Shown here piece by piece: positions 15,611-24,937 of a stretch of 64,000 bases of DNA; the stretch's first letter is position 1; every line of letters starts with the position of its first letter. Source of the DNA: Lachnospiraceae bacterium (GTDB lineage: Bacteria > Bacillota > Clostridia > Lachnospirales > Lachnospiraceae); NCBI GenBank assembly GCA_029006155.1, contig JAQXGF010000094.1, positions 1 to 64,000 on the forward strand. The letters run 5' to 3'. The notes under the pieces are model-generated. The model saw only the letters and a list, made by a program, of their open reading frames with translations, was not told the DNA's origin and searched no databases. The position numbers and the translations under genes are program-made.

Positions 15611-17038
15611 ATGATATTTTCAACCTACCAATTTATTTTTCTTTTCTTACCGGTGACTTTTTGCGGATATTTTCTGCTGAACCGGTTCCGCTATTATTCG
15701 ATTGCAAAGATCTGGCTTGTGCTTGCATCGCTGTATTTTTACGGGCAGGGCAGCCCGGATTTCTTTCCGTTCTTCCTTGGAAGCGTCGTCGGCAACTATA
15801 TTGTCGGCACGAGCCTCGTCCGTATGGATGGCGAGCAGAAGACGCAGCGCAAACTGTTGCTGCTGATCGGCATTCTGGCAAATGTCGGACTGCTTGGCTA
15901 TTACAAATACACCGATTTCTTTATTGAGAACTGGAACTTTTTAAGCGGCAGCGATTATGCTTTAAAGCACATCGTCCTGCCGATCGGTATTTCCTTCTTC
16001 ACCTTCCAGCTGATCGCATTTCTGGTGGATTCGTACCGCGGGGAGACGAAGGAATATGACATGATCAACTATCTGCTGTTCATCACCTTCTTCCCGCAGC
16101 TGATCGTCGGACCGATCATCCATCACGCCGAGGTCGTTCCGCAGTTTGAGGATGAGGGGAATCTGAAGCTGAATCCGGAACATGTGGCAGCCGGACTGTT
16201 TCTCTTTTCGATCGGCTGTGCGAAGAAGATCCTGCTGGCAGACCCGCTGACGACGGACGCGCAGGCATTTTTCGGCAATATTACCGATTCCCTGCCGATG
16301 ATCGGCTCATGGTTCCATTCGATTGAGTACACGGTGTCGTATTATTTCGACCTTTCCGGCTATGCGGATATGGCAATCGGACTGGGAATGATGTTCAACA
16401 TCGTGATTCCGCACAACTTTGATTCACCGTACAAGGCACGGAACTTCCAGGACTACTGGAGACGGTGGCATATGACGCTGTCCCGCTTCCTGAGCAACTA
16501 TATTTTCCGCTCGGTCTATAAAAAGGGAACGAAATGGCGCAACTACTATGTGGCGACGCTGGCGACCTTCTTCGTATCCGGCTTCTGGCACGGCGCAGGC
16601 TGGACCTTTGTCGTATGGGGACTGGTCAATGGCTTCTTCGTCTGCACGGCGAGCTGGATGAAGCGGAAAGGGAAACGTTTTCCGACCCCGCTGGCGTATC
16701 TTCTGACTGCACTTGGTGTCGTGGCGGCACGCGTGCTGTTTGTCGCGAATACCTTTACCGATGCATGGAACGTTTATCGCGGAATGTTGAATGTTTCTTC
16801 CCTGGAGCACAGTGTGTACGGTGTACTCCGGCAGGGCTGGGGATTTGTAAAGGCAAATGGGAGATGTACGGTACTGCTGCTCATCGGCCTGTTCATCTGC
16901 TGGTTCCTTCCGAACTCCAAGACCATGCAGGAAAAATTCCGTCCGACCTGGAAGACCGCCCTTTACGCTGCGATCCTCCTCATCGCCTGCATCACACAGA
17001 TGAACCAGGTAGTACAGTTTTTATACTTTCAATTTTGA
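15611..17038 (+). CDS. MBOAT-family membrane O-acyltransferase (AlgI/DltB-like)
   Basis: A 475-residue polytopic protein with about ten membrane helices. Family motifs are PIGISFFTFQLIAFLVDSYRGE near 125, QLIVGPIIHH near 165, FDLSGYADMAIGLG near 245, and FWHGAGWTFVVWGLVNGF near 325, which contains the catalytic His. Such proteins transfer acyl groups across the membrane to exported sugars, teichoic acid or peptidoglycan. The next gene encodes a DltD/AlgX-like partner, the usual pairing. AGGAGAA lies before ATG 15611; the track start 15587 adds an unlikely leader. The glycan acceptor is unknown. Confidence 0.9.
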   Translation: MIFSTYQFIFLFLPVTFCGYFLLNRFRYYSIAKIWLVLASLYFYGQGSPDFFPFFLGSVVGNYIVGTSLVRMDGEQKTQRKLLLLIGILANVGLLGYYKYTDFFIENWNFLSGSDYALKHIVLPIGISFFTFQLIAFLVDSYRGETKEYDMINYLLFITFFPQLIVGPIIHHAEVVPQFEDEGNLKLNPEHVAAGLFLFSIGCAKKILLADPLTTDAQAFFGNITDSLPMIGSWFHSIEYTVSYYFDLSGYADMAIGLGMMFNIVIPHNFDSPYKARNFQDYWRRWHMTLSRFLSNYIFRSVYKKGTKWRNYYVATLATFFVSGFWHGAGWTFVVWGLVNGFFVCTASWMKRKGKRFPTPLAYLLTALGVVAARVLFVANTFTDAWNVYRGMLNVSSLEHSVYGVLRQGWGFVKANGRCTVLLLIGLFICWFLPNSKTMQEKFRPTWKTALYAAILLIACITQMNQVVQFLYFQF

Positions 17039-17044
17039 TCACCA

Positions 17045-17117
17045 GTTTCGAGCGGCAGAAAAGTGCCAGGATGGCGAAGAGCCCTGCAAGGGCGGTCTGT
17101 GGATTAACGCTCGAAAC
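17045..17117 (+). other. Inverted repeat enclosing hairpins between the MBOAT and SGNH genes
   Basis: A perfect 10-bp inverted repeat (GTTTCGAGCG 17045-17054, CGCTCGAAAC 17108-17117) brackets an inner GCCCT-GCA-AGGGC hairpin. No T-run follows. It could cap the upstream message, moderate expression of the second gene, or be a lone repeat. Confidence 0.55.
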
Positions 17118-17145
17118 GTCCGCATTATAATGAATGGAGAACACA

Positions 17146-18288
17146 ATGAAAAAAGGCAAACAATGGCTGATCCTCTTTTTTGCAGTCGTCGCAGTCGGTA
17201 CGGCCGCTTTCATGGCGGTCAACTACACGATCGATCCGACCGGATATTTTTCCGTAGAGCGCGGAGCCGGAGAAGTCGATGCAAACGGCTATACCCGTGC
17301 TGCGAAAAGTAAATATATTAAGAAGCATAAGGATGAATACAATGCAGTCGTGCTCGGCGGATCGAAATCCGGTGTCCTGAGCACGGAGCTGCTCTCGGAA
17401 TACACCGGGAAAAATTATTATAATTTCTATTTTGCATATGGATGCTTTTCCGACTTTCTCACATATGCGCGCTACCTGATCGAGACTGCGGATATCGATG
17501 AGATCACCCTTCATCTGAGCAGCATCGAAGTGCAGCAGTATGACCGCTCCTCCACGAATGAGATTTATGAGGTGCCGGCGGTCGTGGATGGCAATGCCAT
17601 CGATCTGCTGCTTGAGAATCTGAACTATCTGTGCCGGAACATTAATTCTACCGTTTCCTATGCGATGGAAGGCAAAGAAAATCTGGAGAAGGGCATGGAT
17701 AACCTGAGCACAGGAGAGCGGAATTACAGCTATCCGTACAGTCTGATGGATGAGGACGCGGATGCGTATGTCGACAAATATGTCCTGCCGCGTTATACGA
17801 AGAGTCTGAAGAACCTATTTGATGGCAAGGATCCGAGTGCCCCGGCGATCAATGACAACATCGCGGCGATGAAACAGATCAAGGAGCTCTGCGAGGAAAA
17901 CGGTGTGACTTTGAAGGTGGTGATCGGACCGACCTTCCTTGCGGAGATGTATAAGTTCGAAGGGCAGGAGTACTACAATTACCTGCGCGAGCTGGTGCAG
18001 ATCACCGATATCTGGGATTTCTCCGGATTTCTTTTGGAGAACCGGAATCCGTACAATTTTGTGAATGAAGGCCATTATAAAAATGTGGTCGCAGATCTCA
18101 TGGTCAATATCATGTATGGCAAGACCGAGCGGGACGGCTTTGGCATCCTGCTGACGAAGGACAACATCGAGGACTACCTTGCGAAGCGTCAGGCAGACTA
18201 TGAAGAGCTAAAGCAGGAGTATGAGGCGACCGGAAACGTGGCACTCGAGACAGCGGATAATGCGAGCTACATTTCATCCGCAAAGTAG
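17146..18288 (+). CDS. Membrane-anchored SGNH-like partner of the MBOAT acyltransferase
   Basis: A 380-residue protein with one N-terminal membrane helix (WLILFFAVVAVGTAAFMAV) and an extracytoplasmic domain. VVLGGSKSGVLS near 75 fits the SGNH block I serine seen in DltD, AlgJ and AlgX proteins, and FVNEGHYKN near 305 occupies the position of the catalytic His block. Such proteins complete acyl transfer begun by an MBOAT channel. ATG 17146 has GGAG six bases upstream and starts the signal anchor, so I prefer it to 17134. No close named homolog is recognised, so acylation of a surface glycan is inferred mostly from the neighbour. Confidence 0.75.
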   Translation: MKKGKQWLILFFAVVAVGTAAFMAVNYTIDPTGYFSVERGAGEVDANGYTRAAKSKYIKKHKDEYNAVVLGGSKSGVLSTELLSEYTGKNYYNFYFAYGCFSDFLTYARYLIETADIDEITLHLSSIEVQQYDRSSTNEIYEVPAVVDGNAIDLLLENLNYLCRNINSTVSYAMEGKENLEKGMDNLSTGERNYSYPYSLMDEDADAYVDKYVLPRYTKSLKNLFDGKDPSAPAINDNIAAMKQIKELCEENGVTLKVVIGPTFLAEMYKFEGQEYYNYLRELVQITDIWDFSGFLLENRNPYNFVNEGHYKNVVADLMVNIMYGKTERDGFGILLTKDNIEDYLAKRQADYEELKQEYEATGNVALETADNASYISSAK

Positions 18289-18300
18289 GACTTAACTGAA

Positions 18301-18343
18301 AAAAATACGTCGGAAATCCTGTTGCGGTTTCCGACGTATTTTT
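18301..18343. terminator. Bidirectional terminator
   Basis: AAAAATACGTCGGAAA pairs perfectly with TTTCCGACGTATTTTT around an 11-nt loop. Both arms end in A/T runs, and it lies between converging genes. Confidence 0.95.
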
Positions 18344-18363
18344 ATGCCTGATAAGCGAATCTT

Positions 18364-19149
18364 TTAATTGAGCAGAGACAGCTTCTGCAGCGCCTGCTCG
18401 GCAATCATCGTCTCCATATGCTCGGCGAAGTGCGCATCCAGACCCGGTGTATAGCGTCCCATATCTGCATATTCAGAGAGAATGTTGCAGACTTTGTTGA
18501 ACTGCTCGGCTGTGCTGTCCGCTTTGCGGAGAATCAGATAATAACTGCCATTCTCCGGGTTTTTATACAGGGCATTCGGGCCATTGTAGATGGAGCCGAG
18601 TACCGCGGATACGTGGATGGCGTCATCCAGCGTGCGGAAAATATAAAAACGGGTGAGATTCTGCAGTTCTTCATCATCGAGGAGCTCCGAAGATGCAGGC
18701 TGCTCTTTGGCAGTCTCCTTTGCAGGAGCCGTGTTGCTGTTCTCACGGGCCGCATGCTTTTTCGCCTCCGAAATCCGGCGGATCAGCCCAAGCACATCGT
18801 CTGCCCCCTCGATCTTATCCTTCAGATCCGGGAAAGTGGTATCGGAAGCCTTTGCATCGGCCTCCGGAGAGAAGCGTGCAAAACGGGTGTCGAGTTCTTC
18901 CGGATCGTCCACCTTTGTGATGATGAGCACCACGGTCTCCATGGATACTGGAATCGCCTCTACGACAAGCGGCATATTTTCTGCCTCAAAGCCAAAGTCC
19001 TCGGCTGCCTGCTGCATCATATCCTGAAACAGCGCCTTGGCCTTGTCAGAACCGTAAGCAAGTTCGCTGAGCTTGATCTCGCGGCTGGCCAGATCTTCTT
19101 TGGTCAGCGTACAGCGAATCTGCCGGTCATTGATTTTTTCGATTTTCAT
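18364..19149 (-). CDS. mecA: Adaptor protein MecA
   Basis: A 261-residue adaptor that in Bacillus hands substrates such as ComK to the ClpCP protease. The N-terminal substrate-binding part begins MKIEKINDRQIRCTLTKEDL and continues with DMMQQAAEDFGFEAENMPLVVEAIPV. A charged linker follows at about 115-165. The C-terminal ClpC-binding domain includes YIFRTLDDAIHVSAVL and YYLILRK, ending EYADMGRYTPGLDAHFAEHMETMI. This layout is characteristic of MecA. It stands alone with its own promoter at 19190-19219. The targets in this organism are unknown. Confidence 0.92.
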   Translation of the reverse strand: MKIEKINDRQIRCTLTKEDLASREIKLSELAYGSDKAKALFQDMMQQAAEDFGFEAENMPLVVEAIPVSMETVVLIITKVDDPEELDTRFARFSPEADAKASDTTFPDLKDKIEGADDVLGLIRRISEAKKHAARENSNTAPAKETAKEQPASSELLDDEELQNLTRFYIFRTLDDAIHVSAVLGSIYNGPNALYKNPENGSYYLILRKADSTAEQFNKVCNILSEYADMGRYTPGLDAHFAEHMETMIAEQALQKLSLLN

Positions 19150-19189
19150 GTTATCACATCCTTACTTTTGGGAAATCCCCTACATTATC

Positions 19190-19219
19190 AGTATACACAT
19201 ATTTCCTTCGATCTGTAAA
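19190..19219 (-). promoter_or_regulatory. mecA: Promoter of mecA
   Basis: On the minus strand, TTTACA (19219-19214) and TATACT (19195-19190) are separated by 18 bp, about 40 bases before the mecA start. Confidence 0.65.
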
Positions 19220-19740
19220 GAGAATCGAAAAATACAGCGTTGAAAAAGATGGAAAAACGCTTGCAATTAACACACATATTATATATAATTAATAACAGAA
19301 AGGATATATGGAAAATTCATTGGACTTCTTACGGAAAGGAGGATTATTCTGGTCATCATCTTGTTTATCGCTGTACTTCCCAGCCATATATCCCTTCAGA
19401 ACACCTTTTACGCATTATAATCAATTTCTATATTGAACGCAAGTGAAATCAGAGGAAATCTGCGGACATTGCAAAAATATATCACGACATCTCCTTTTAT
19501 GGGACGGGCAGGATCGAATGTCGCCTGCGCCGTCCAGGGAATGCACAGATCCGCCAGAAAAATGATCAGCTGCACAGGGGAAAATGACGGGAGACCGACC
19601 AAAAAGAAGAAAGGAAACAGCGTTCAAACTGCGATTCCTCCGAATGCATTTTCTTATTTTTTTATAAATATCCCCTGAAATTAATGACGATTGTCAAAAG
19701 AACTGCTATAATCACAGGAACTGTGGAAAGCATTCAGGAT
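19220..19740 (+). other. Intergenic region with a strong orphan promoter and a 42-codon frame
   Basis: TTGCAA 19261-19266 and TATAAT 19284-19289 (17-bp spacing) form a near-consensus plus-strand promoter. GAAAGGA and ATG 19308 follow, opening a 42-residue frame (MENSLDFLRKGG...) that ends at 19434-19436. The frame has no recognisable similarity and composition gives no strong coding signal. The longer track ORFs here look accidental. The rest of the stretch is unassigned. Confidence 0.4.
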
Positions 19741-19756
19741 AAGGGGAGGTACAGCG

Positions 19757-21457
19757 ATGACAGATAAAAGAAAACGTTTCCGCTTTTTTGCGGCGCTGCT
19801 TGCCGGAATCGGGGTTCTGGCAATTTTTATTGTCTGCGTGGTGAAGTTTATGCCGACCAGAAAGCACATGACGTCGGAAGAGTATTTCGGGCAGCTCGGG
19901 GAGACAGAAGCTGCGGTGGTTGTAGAGGATCACATTGCGCAGGAGCGGGCGCTGATTCAGGATGGAAATGTTTATATTGATTATACACTTGTGGAGCGGG
20001 AACTGAATTCCCGGTTTTACTGGGATGCATCCGCATCGCTTCTGTTATTTACGACGCCGACGCAGACGTTTGAGATTGCGCCGAATACCTCCTCCTATAC
20101 GATTGACGGGGAGAGTTTTGATGCGGGCTATGATATTTTGCGCACGACATCTTCCGGGATGTTTCTGGCGATGAATTTCATGCAGCAGTATTCGGATCTT
20201 GCCTGCACGGTTTATGACACGCCGTCCAGAATCGTCATCACGTATGGAAGTGAAGAAGTCACGACGGCAGAGCTGAAGGGCGATACGGCGGTGCGCTACC
20301 GTGGTGGCATCAAGAGTCCGATCATCACGGATGCGAACGGTGGAAGTATCGTGACTGTGCTCGATCAGATGGATAAATGGTCACAGATTCTCACAGCGGA
20401 CGGCTATATCGGCTATGTGAAGAACAGCCGTTTAAAAGGGATCGCGACGACTACGCGGGATACCGTCTATGCGTCACCGGACTACACGAGCATTCATATG
20501 GACGGCAAGGTCAATCTCGTATGGCATCAGATCAATTACGCAGAGATGAACAGTGAATTTGCCTCGGACACAGAGTCCGTGACCGGTGTGAATGTGATCT
20601 CGCCGACCTGGTATTTCCTGCAGAACAATGAGGGGGATATCGAGTCCTTTGCCGATGCCTCCTATGTGGAAGCTGCACATGCAAAAGGGATGCAGGTGTG
20701 GGCACTCATCAGTAATTTCAGCGAGGATGTGAGCACTTCGACGCTGCTGGCTTCACGTACGGCCCGCCAGAAGGTGCAGAATTATCTGGTGAGTCAGGCG
20801 CAGGAGCTTGGATTTGATGGGATCAATATTGACTTTGAAGGCATTGCGCAGGAGGCAGGCTATGCTTACGTGCAGTTCATGCGTGAGCTGTCGATCCTGT
20901 GCCGGAAGAACGGCATTGTCCTCTCTGTAGATGTCCCGGTGCCGATGGACTTTTCGAAACATTATGACCGCAAGGAGCTCGGCACGGTATGTGACTACGT
21001 GATCATGATGGGCTACGACGAGCACTATGCAGGGTCTGATCTCGTCGGCAGTGTGGCGTCGATGGACTTCGAGCGCACGGGTATCGAGAATTCCCTGACG
21101 GAGGTGCCGAAGGAGAAGCTGATCAGCGCGATCCCATTCTACACGCGGCTGTGGTATACGCAGACGGCGGAGGATGGTTCGACGAGTGTGACGAGCGAGG
21201 CACTTGGCATGGAAAGTGCTCAGCAGAAGCTCACGGAAAATGGTGTGACATCGACCTACGATGAGGCGACAGAGCAGCAGTACGCCGAGTGGACCGATGC
21301 AGAGGGGCGCTTCTGCCAGGTATGGCTGGAAGATCCGGATTCTGTCACGAAGCGCGCATCACTCGTAAAAGCGTACGATCTGGGCGGTATCGCTGAGTGG
21401 GTGCTTGGCAACCAGCAGGACTGGGTATGGGAGATTATTTCTGCAAATATTGGATAG
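19757..21457 (+). CDS. GH18-family cell-wall-associated hydrolase with SH3-like domain
   Basis: A 566-residue secreted or membrane-anchored protein. One N-terminal membrane helix (FFAALLAGIGVLAIFIVCVV) is followed by a copper-amine-oxidase-like N-terminal domain (about 70-165). A bacterial SH3-type domain with MDKWSQILTADGYIGYVKNSRLKG lies near 215-235. A GH18 barrel starts near 250. The barrel carries LGFDGINIDFEGI, the DxxDxE region with the catalytic Glu, and CDYVIMMGYDEHY and IPFYTRLWY motifs as in YaaH/spore-germination GH18 proteins. It probably cuts N-acetylglucosaminyl bonds in peptidoglycan. A TATAAT at 19707 with ATGACG 17 bp upstream is the likely promoter. Confidence 0.85.
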   Translation: MTDKRKRFRFFAALLAGIGVLAIFIVCVVKFMPTRKHMTSEEYFGQLGETEAAVVVEDHIAQERALIQDGNVYIDYTLVERELNSRFYWDASASLLLFTTPTQTFEIAPNTSSYTIDGESFDAGYDILRTTSSGMFLAMNFMQQYSDLACTVYDTPSRIVITYGSEEVTTAELKGDTAVRYRGGIKSPIITDANGGSIVTVLDQMDKWSQILTADGYIGYVKNSRLKGIATTTRDTVYASPDYTSIHMDGKVNLVWHQINYAEMNSEFASDTESVTGVNVISPTWYFLQNNEGDIESFADASYVEAAHAKGMQVWALISNFSEDVSTSTLLASRTARQKVQNYLVSQAQELGFDGINIDFEGIAQEAGYAYVQFMRELSILCRKNGIVLSVDVPVPMDFSKHYDRKELGTVCDYVIMMGYDEHYAGSDLVGSVASMDFERTGIENSLTEVPKEKLISAIPFYTRLWYTQTAEDGSTSVTSEALGMESAQQKLTENGVTSTYDEATEQQYAEWTDAEGRFCQVWLEDPDSVTKRASLVKAYDLGGIAEWVLGNQQDWVWEIISANIG

Positions 21458-21480
21458 CGGAATGTTCACTTTACATGGGA

Positions 21481-21520
21481 GAGAGCAGCAGGGCTGAGGA
21501 TGGCCAGGCTGCTTTCTTTT
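21481..21520 (+). terminator. Terminator after the GH18 gene
   Basis: GAGAGCAGC pairs with GCTGCTTTC (one wobble), with further pairing inside, and is followed by TTTT. Confidence 0.75.
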
Positions 21521-21632
21521 GATTACTGGCGATTTCTCCCGAAAATTACGCCTGTACTTGCATGGCACCCGGAAATGCATTATAATTAACAAATGGGCTT
21601 TTACCACGAAAAAGAACGGAGTGTACAGAAAA

Positions 21633-22607
21633 ATGACAGCGACCGTAATTCAAAAACTGAAGTTGGACGCCGGTAGCGGCAATGAGATCTATGTGAAGCG
21701 GGATGATCTGCTTCCATTTTCCATCGGAGGCAATAAGGTGCGGATTTCCGAAGCCTTTTATGCGGACATGCAGGCGAAGGGCTGTGATACGATGATCATC
21801 TATGGCAGCCGGCATTCGAATCTTTGCAGGGTGCTGTCGAATCTCTGCTGCAGCCGTGGGACGGACTGTGTGATGATCTGTTCCCATGAGGCGGACGAAG
21901 AGGCAGCGGCGACGAATAATACGGCGCTGATCGAATGGGCAGGCGCGAAAGTCGTCAACTGCACAAAGCAGGAGATCGCGCAGACGGTCGAGCGCGTGAT
22001 GAATGAGATTCAGGAGCGCGGCGGGAAGCCTTATTATATTTATGGAAATAAATTCGGAGTCGGAAATGAAGGAACGGCGGCTACTGCCTACGCGGATGCC
22101 TATGCGGAGATTCAGGCGTATGAGAAGGAGTGCGGTCAGCAATTTGACTATATTATCTGTCCGTCCGGCACCGGCGCGACCCAGACCGGGCTGATCTGCG
22201 GGCATCTGCGATCAGGCGATCAGAAAAAGATCCTCGGCATTATGATTTCCTCCCGTGAGACAAAGCGGGCACATCAGGTGATCGAGGAAGGCATCCGGGA
22301 CTATTTTGAAAAGCATAAGTTTGCACTTCCGAAGGACTATGCGTCGGAAATTCACTTGCTGGATCAGTACCGGCAGGAGGGCTACGGCAAATACGACGCA
22401 CGGATTGAGGCGTGCATTAAGGAGCAGTACCGAGTGAACAGCCTTCCGCTGGACCCGATCTACACCGGAAAAGCATTCTGGGGCATGCAGGAGTATTTAA
22501 AGACCGCAGGCATCACGGACAGCCGGATTTTGTTCCTGCATACCGGCGGGACACCGCTATTCTTTGATTATGTGATTCAAACAGTTCAGCGCAGCAGCGA
22601 AATCTGA
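21633..22607 (+). CDS. PLP-dependent lyase, D-cysteine desulfhydrase / ACC deaminase family
   Basis: A 324-residue fold-type II PLP enzyme. EIYVKRDDLLPFSIGGNKVR near residues 17-36 contains the PLP lysine in the GGNKVR motif. YGSRHSNLCRVLSNLCC near 62 binds the substrate carboxylate, CPSGTGATQTGL near 180 is the phosphate-binding loop, and HTGGTPLFFDY near 305 closes the site. The usual activity is release of sulfide and pyruvate from D-cysteine or deamination of related amino acids; the exact substrate is not visible. ATG 21633 sits at the conserved start. It lies 92 bases before the glycosyltransferase cluster, and a hairpin (TTGCAG..CTGCAA) separates them, so linkage to that operon is possible but unproven. 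Confidence 0.82.
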   Translation: MTATVIQKLKLDAGSGNEIYVKRDDLLPFSIGGNKVRISEAFYADMQAKGCDTMIIYGSRHSNLCRVLSNLCCSRGTDCVMICSHEADEEAAATNNTALIEWAGAKVVNCTKQEIAQTVERVMNEIQERGGKPYYIYGNKFGVGNEGTAATAYADAYAEIQAYEKECGQQFDYIICPSGTGATQTGLICGHLRSGDQKKILGIMISSRETKRAHQVIEEGIRDYFEKHKFALPKDYASEIHLLDQYRQEGYGKYDARIEACIKEQYRVNSLPLDPIYTGKAFWGMQEYLKTAGITDSRILFLHTGGTPLFFDYVIQTVQRSSEI

Positions 22608-22699
22608 AGGCAGATTGCAGGAAATTTATTTTCTGCAAGCTGTATTTAGATTTCGGGATGGGTGGAACGCCCATAATAGAAAAACCTGGGAGATGTAAC

Positions 22700-23710
22700 A
22701 TGTTAATTTCAGTCGTAATTCCCTGCTATTATTCAGAGAAGACGATCCGCAAGGTCGTTGAGCTCGTAATGGCAGAGTTTGAAAAAAATGATGGCTATGA
22801 ATGTGAATTTGTGCTCGTCAACGACGGCTCGACGGATCACACGTTTGAGGAGATCCAGAAACTCGGTGCACAATACCCGAATGTGTGTGGCGTCAATCTG
22901 ATGCGCAATTTCGGACAGCACAATGCACTCATGGCAGCCCTGCACTATGCAAAGGGCGATTATGTACTCGGTATGGATGATGATCTGCAGACGCATCCGT
23001 CCCAGATGTTCAAGCTGATCCACAAGATCGAGGAGGGCTATGATCTGGTCTACGGCGTCTATCCGCAGAAGAAAAATTCATGGATGAAAAATCTCACGAG
23101 CAAGATCAATGAGGTGACTTCCCGTGTGATGCTGAACCGCCCAAAAGAGATCGTATCGAGCAATTTCTGGATCATCACCCGTGCGGTGCAAAAGGAGGTC
23201 GTCAAGTATGACAGCTTCAATCCATACATCGACGGCATTTTTTACCGGGTGACGCACCGGATCGGGAACGTGCCGGTCGAGCACTTCAAACGGGAAGTCG
23301 GTACGTCCGGCTATACATTAAAAAAGTTGATCAACCTCTGGCTGCGCTACTGGAATTTCTCGGTGATCCCGCTTCGGATCTCGTTTTTCCTCGGTCTGTT
23401 TTCCGGGCTGGCAGGCGTGATCATTGCGGTGCTCATCGTGGTAAATAAAATCATTTACCCGGATGTACCGGTTGGCTGGTCATCGACCTTATGCGTGATG
23501 GTCGTGCTGTTTGGCCTCGTGCTCATGGTGCTCGGCGTCATCGGAGAGTACCTCGGAAAAATCATCCTGATTCTGAACAATACCCCGCAGTACATTGTGC
23601 GCGAGACGGTCAATTCCGACGCGGCGGCATCCGAGAAGGTGCGGACACTGATTCATGCAGCAGCGAGCGAGGCGGCAGCAGAGACGGAAGAAGAGCCGGA
23701 CGAACGGTAA
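22700..23710 (+). CDS. Polyprenyl-phosphate glycosyltransferase, GT2 (ArnC/GtrB-like)
   Basis: A 336-residue membrane-bound GT2 enzyme. The catalytic domain has VVIPCYYSEKTIRKVV near 5, VNDGSTDHTFEE near 42, the DDD-type metal motif YVLGMDDDLQTHP near 97, and NPYIDGIF near 177. Two C-terminal membrane helices lie near 225-250 and 265-290. This layout is that of enzymes loading a sugar onto undecaprenyl phosphate. The tail is long, alanine- and glutamate-rich (AAASEAAAETEEEPDE). GGGAGAT precedes ATG 22700. The following ATP-grasp and two SMR-like genes suggest a lipid-linked sugar that is modified and flipped. Confidence 0.87.
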   Translation: MLISVVIPCYYSEKTIRKVVELVMAEFEKNDGYECEFVLVNDGSTDHTFEEIQKLGAQYPNVCGVNLMRNFGQHNALMAALHYAKGDYVLGMDDDLQTHPSQMFKLIHKIEEGYDLVYGVYPQKKNSWMKNLTSKINEVTSRVMLNRPKEIVSSNFWIITRAVQKEVVKYDSFNPYIDGIFYRVTHRIGNVPVEHFKREVGTSGYTLKKLINLWLRYWNFSVIPLRISFFLGLFSGLAGVIIAVLIVVNKIIYPDVPVGWSSTLCVMVVLFGLVLMVLGVIGEYLGKIILILNNTPQYIVRETVNSDAAASEKVRTLIHAAASEAAAETEEEPDER

Positions 23711-23725
23711 CAGGAGGAAGACAAA

Positions 23726-24937
23726 TTGAGAAAAATTATGATACTCGGCGCCAGCATTTATCAGGTGCCCCTCATAAAGACGGCAAAACGGCTCGGGCTG
23801 TACACGATCGTGGCGAGTATTCCGGGGGAATATCCGGGCTTTGCTGTCGCGGATAAAGTATATGAGATCAACACGACCGATAAAGAAGCGATCTGCCGGG
23901 TATGCGAGGAAGAACAGGTCGATGGCATCTGTACGACCGGGACGGATGTGGCAGTGGCGACGATCGGCTATGTCTGCGAGCGGCTGCATCTGGCCGGGCT
24001 TTCCGAGCAGGCCGCGATGCTGGCGACGGACAAGGCAAAAATGAAAGAGGCGTTCCGGAAAGGCGGGGTCTCTGCGTCGGCATTTTACCGGGCAGAGAGC
24101 TATGAGGAAGCATGTGCGGCTGCAGAAGCGCTCGGCTATCCGGTCGTCGTGAAGCGGGTCGACAGCTCCGGAAGCCGTGGGATCACGATTGTCAGGGAGC
24201 CATCGCAGCTGCGCGAAGCCTACGACAATGCGCTGGATCGTTCCAGAAAGCCCTATGTGCTCGTCGAGGAGATGCTCGGCGGCACGGAGATCGGCGTGGA
24301 TGGGATGGTACAAAATGGCGAGCTCGTCTTTTTAGCCCCGCATGAGAAATTTGTCTATCATACCGATAAGATCACGATCCCGGCGGGACACGGATTTCCG
24401 TATCGGGGTTCCGAAAAAGTACTGTCAGAGATCGAACGGCAGATGCGGCTGGCTGTGCAGGCGCTGGGACTCGATAACTGTTCGGTCAATGCGGATGTGT
24501 TCGTCGATGGAGATAAGGTATCGATCATCGAGATTGGCGGACGTACCGGGGCGACGTGTATCCCGGAGCTGATTTCCATGTACTACGGCTTTGATTTTTA
24601 TGAGAAAATCCTGCAGAACGCACTCGGACAGCCGGTGCAGTTTGAAGCGGAGAAGCAGGGCGTTTTCTGCATGGCAAAGCTTCTGATGAGTCCGGTAAAC
24701 GGCGTGATCACGCAGATTCAGGAAAAGTGGCTGCAGAAGCTGCGGGATAAAGGCATCGTCATCGCGCTGGATTTCCCCGTGGGACACGCGGTGGAGGCCA
24801 TGGAGAATGGCACGACACGGATCGGGCATGTGGTCGCGGAGGCGGACAGCGTGGAAGCGTTGGACAATATTGTCCGTAAAGTATACCGCTGCATTTTTGT
24901 AGATGGGACGTCACTGGAGGAATTATGGAGAAAGTAA
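23726..24937 (+). CDS. ATP-grasp ligase
   Basis: A 403-residue ATP-grasp enzyme. A Rossmann-like pre-ATP-grasp domain begins KIMILGASIYQVPLIKTAKRLG. The ATP-grasp core has YPVVVKRVDSSGSRGI near 140, VEEMLGGTEIGVDG near 180 and the metal site VSIIEIGGRTGATCIPEL near 265. This resembles carbamoyl-phosphate-synthase-like/PurK-like ligases that join a carboxylate to an amine or other nucleophile. It starts at TTG 23726 with AGGAGGA seven bases upstream. The gene lies between a lipid-sugar glycosyltransferase and two small membrane proteins and overlaps the next start by 13 bases, so an envelope role is likely. The substrate is unknown. Confidence 0.85.
   Translation: MRKIMILGASIYQVPLIKTAKRLGLYTIVASIPGEYPGFAVADKVYEINTTDKEAICRVCEEEQVDGICTTGTDVAVATIGYVCERLHLAGLSEQAAMLATDKAKMKEAFRKGGVSASAFYRAESYEEACAAAEALGYPVVVKRVDSSGSRGITIVREPSQLREAYDNALDRSRKPYVLVEEMLGGTEIGVDGMVQNGELVFLAPHEKFVYHTDKITIPAGHGFPYRGSEKVLSEIERQMRLAVQALGLDNCSVNADVFVDGDKVSIIEIGGRTGATCIPELISMYYGFDFYEKILQNALGQPVQFEAEKQGVFCMAKLLMSPVNGVITQIQEKWLQKLRDKGIVIALDFPVGHAVEAMENGTTRIGHVVAEADSVEALDNIVRKVYRCIFVDGTSLEELWRK

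Noticed and set aside
19240-19678. Two 68- and 81-aa ORFs between mecA and the GH18 gene
   Set aside because: No homology features, poor ribosome sites and accidental-looking composition. Only the promoter is convincing.
22608-22699. Riboswitch before the glycosyltransferase gene
   Set aside because: Two small hairpins (TTGCAG/CTGCAA and ATGGG/CCCAT) are present, but no known aptamer signature or expression platform is seen.
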